DNA of 64,000 bases, taken from contig NZ_JAMQOP010000001.1 of NCBI RefSeq assembly GCF_031624495.1, forward strand, positions 992,001-1,056,000. Direction: 5' to 3'. Each line of letters opens with the position of its first letter. Position 1 is the stretch's first letter. The stretch comes from Halogeometricum sp. S1BR25-6. Lineage in GTDB: Archaea > Halobacteriota > Halobacteria > Halobacteriales > Haloferacaceae. Position numbers and translations under genes: made by a program. Below, in pieces: positions 62,449 through 64,000 of the stretch. The notes below the pieces were generated by a model, which did not search any database, had not been told where the DNA came from, and worked only from the letters and a program-made list of their open reading frames with translations.

Positions 62449-64000
62449 GTTCAGTAGATAAGCAGCTCGAGGAACTGAAAGCAGAGATAACGAACGAACT
62501 TCCTTCGGACATCTCCGTCTCCGACGTCAAGTACGAAGGCCCGGAACTCGTCGTCTACACGCGCGACCCGAAGGAGTTCGCACAGAACGGCGACCTCATC
62601 CGAAAGCTCGCCAGCAAACTCCGGAAGCGCATCACCGTGCGCCCGGCCCCCGAGGTGCTCTCGCCCCCGCGCGACGCGGAGGAGCAGGTCCTCGAAGTCA
62701 TCCCGGAGGACGCGGGCGTCACCGACCTCGATTTCCACGAGGACACCGGCGAAGTCGTCATCGAGGCGTCGAAGCCGGGCATGGTCATCGGCCGCCACGG
62801 TTCGACGCTCCGGAAGATAACTCAGCAGGTGGGTTGGACGCCCGAAGTCGTCCGCACCCCGCCCATCGAGTCCTCCACCGTCTCGAACGTCCGTAACTTC
62901 CTGAAGCAGGAACGCGACGAGCGACGGCAGATTCTCGAACGGGTCGGCCGACAGATCCACCGCCAGCAGCTCTCGGACGACGAGTGGGTCCGCATCTCCA
63001 CGCTCGGGTGCTGCCGGGAGGTCGGACGCGCCTCCTTTATCCTCTCGACGCCGGAGACGCGCATCCTCATCGACTGCGGCGACAAGCCGGGGTCGGACGA
63101 CGTGCCGTACCTCCAAGTACCCGAGGCGCTCGGGTCCGGCGCGAACTCGCTGGACGCCGTCGTCCTCACGCACGCCCACCTCGACCACTCGGCGCTCGTC
63201 CCCCTGTTGTTCAAGTACGGCTACGACGGACCCATCTATACGACCGAACCGACGCGCGACCTGATGGGGCTGCTCACGCTCGATTACCTCGACGTGGCCG
63301 CCAAGGAGGGCCGCACGCCGCCGTACGAGTCCGAGATGGTTCGCGAGGCGCTCAAACACTGCATCCCGCTCGAATACGGCGACGTGACCGACATCGCGCC
63401 GGACGTGAAGCTCACCTTCCACAACGCGGGGCACATCCTCGGCTCGGCGGTGTCGCACTTCCACATCGGCGACGGCCTCTACAACGTCGCCTTCTCCGGC
63501 GACATCCACTACGAGGACACGCGCCTGTTCAACGGCGCGGTCAACGACTTCCCGCGCGTGGAGACGCTCGTCCTCGAATCCACCTACGGCGGCCGGAACG
63601 ATTACCAGACCGACCAAGCGGACTCCGAGCAGAAACTCATCGACGTCATCAACAAGACGCACGACCAGGGCGGGAAGGTGCTCATCCCGGCGTTCGCCGT
63701 CGGTCGCTCCCAAGAGATCATGCTCGTCTTGGAGGAGGCGATGCGCTCGGGGAAGATTCCGAGCATGCCCGTCCACCTCGACGGGATGATCTGGGAGGCG
63801 ACGGCCATCCACACCACCTACCCCGAGTACCTCCGCGACGACCTCCGAGACAGAATCTTCCACGAGGACGAGAACCCGTTCCTCGCCGAGGAGTTCAACC
63901 ACATTGACGGCGGCGAGGAGGAGCGACAGGAGGTGACCGACGGCGGTCCGGCCATCGTGCTCTCGACCTCCGGGATGGTCACCGGCGGCCCCATCATGTC
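62445..64000 (+). CDS. KH-domain beta-CASP ribonuclease aCPSF1 (transcription termination factor), 3' truncated by window
   Basis: 518 complete codons are present; the reading frame is open to the end of the window. Two N-terminal KH domains (about 1-150, with the G-x-x-G loop in V-I-G-R-H-G-S-T). Then a metallo-beta-lactamase domain with H243, H245, D247, H248 in L-T-H-A-H-L-D-H and further ligands in N-A-G-H-I-L-G-S and F-S-G-D-I-H. The beta-CASP part is entered: E-S-T-Y-G-G, P-A-F-A-V-G-R-S-Q-E, S-T-S-G-M. Archaeal aCPSF1 cuts U-rich 3' ends and ends transcription. Preceded by an unusually long leader. Confidence 0.95.
   Translation, partial: MSSVDKQLEELKAEITNELPSDISVSDVKYEGPELVVYTRDPKEFAQNGDLIRKLASKLRKRITVRPAPEVLSPPRDAEEQVLEVIPEDAGVTDLDFHEDTGEVVIEASKPGMVIGRHGSTLRKITQQVGWTPEVVRTPPIESSTVSNVRNFLKQERDERRQILERVGRQIHRQQLSDDEWVRISTLGCCREVGRASFILSTPETRILIDCGDKPGSDDVPYLQVPEALGSGANSLDAVVLTHAHLDHSALVPLLFKYGYDGPIYTTEPTRDLMGLLTLDYLDVAAKEGRTPPYESEMVREALKHCIPLEYGDVTDIAPDVKLTFHNAGHILGSAVSHFHIGDGLYNVAFSGDIHYEDTRLFNGAVNDFPRVETLVLESTYGGRNDYQTDQADSEQKLIDVINKTHDQGGKVLIPAFAVGRSQEIMLVLEEAMRSGKIPSMPVHLDGMIWEATAIHTTYPEYLRDDLRDRIFHEDENPFLAEEFNHIDGGEEERQEVTDGGPAIVLSTSGMVTGGPIM

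Overview
The window is a 64-kb piece of a haloarchaeal chromosome. The evidence is high GC with almost all third codon positions G or C, very acidic proteins, many genes that start 24-30 nt after a TATA-like box (leaderless transcripts), and marker genes: glycerol-1-phosphate dehydrogenase (archaeal lipids), PAN proteasomal ATPase, Mre11-Rad50, family B DNA polymerase, archaeal KH/beta-CASP RNase, halocyanins with Tat signals, and archaeal-type prolyl-tRNA synthetase. I infer a member of the Haloferacales or a relative; the genus cannot be fixed from the sequence alone. I see no rRNA, CRISPR array, transposase or integrase.

Layout. 1-7.6 kb: C-terminus of a phosphoesterase-like protein, an FAD amine-oxidase-like protein, a threonine-synthase homologue that lacks the PLP lysine, a DtxR/MntR-type regulator with a GDT1-family membrane protein and a LysE-type exporter (metal homeostasis), EgsA, and a DUF420 protein. 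7.8-21.5 kb: glycosyltransferase, a small zinc ribbon, halocyanin 1, M42 peptidase, MTH865-family protein, S9 peptidase, GAF/PAS sensor, methylmalonyl-CoA mutase B12 subunit with MeaB, alpha/beta hydrolase, thiolase with its DUF35 partner, M28 peptidase, and an NAD-kinase-like gene. 21.5-27.1 kb: a cytochrome bc-type locus. It has split cytochrome b (b6 plus subunit IV style), halocyanin 2 and several small membrane proteins, but no Rieske or cytochrome c1 gene. 27.1-32.7 kb: endonuclease III, a receiver-only regulator divergent from a large PAS/GAF histidine kinase, a 41-residue membrane protein, and PAN. 32.9-41.6 kb: HTH protein, a gene coupled to mre11-rad50, two small genes, and polB. 41.7-45.4 kb: sufCBD. 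45.4-53 kb: TreS-like GH13 enzyme, ferritin-like protein with SirR-type regulator, zinc ribbon, tRNA-Gln, APC permease, DagK-like kinase, AlaX and HD protein. 53-64 kb: epimerase, gltB, PRC-barrel-like protein, proS, two haloarchaeal hypotheticals, and the 5' part of the aCPSF1 RNase, which runs off the end.

Most unusual signals. (1) Short ORFs (11-43 codons) precede several genes, and their stop codons overlap the downstream start. In two cases (20642 and 47263) a TATA box sits about 27 nt before the mini-ORF start codon and a Shine-Dalgarno for the main gene lies inside the mini-ORF. At 47263-48267 four ORFs (13 aa, ferritin-like, 11 aa, SirR) are chained by successive 4-nt ATGA overlaps. 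(2) In polB the codons for the catalytic V-A-Y-G-D-T-D-S stretch are A/T-ending in an otherwise G/C-ending gene, exactly at the known pol-c intein site, which looks like an intein footprint. (3) Two PLP/nucleotide enzymes have lost family-defining residues: the threonine-synthase homologue its lysine, the NAD-kinase-like protein its GGDGT motif. (4) A near-identical hairpin module with T-tracts on both strands follows two unrelated genes and looks like a dispersed bidirectional terminator. (5) Several compact palindromes lie on promoters (before the DtxR gene, the 62-aa gene and gltB).
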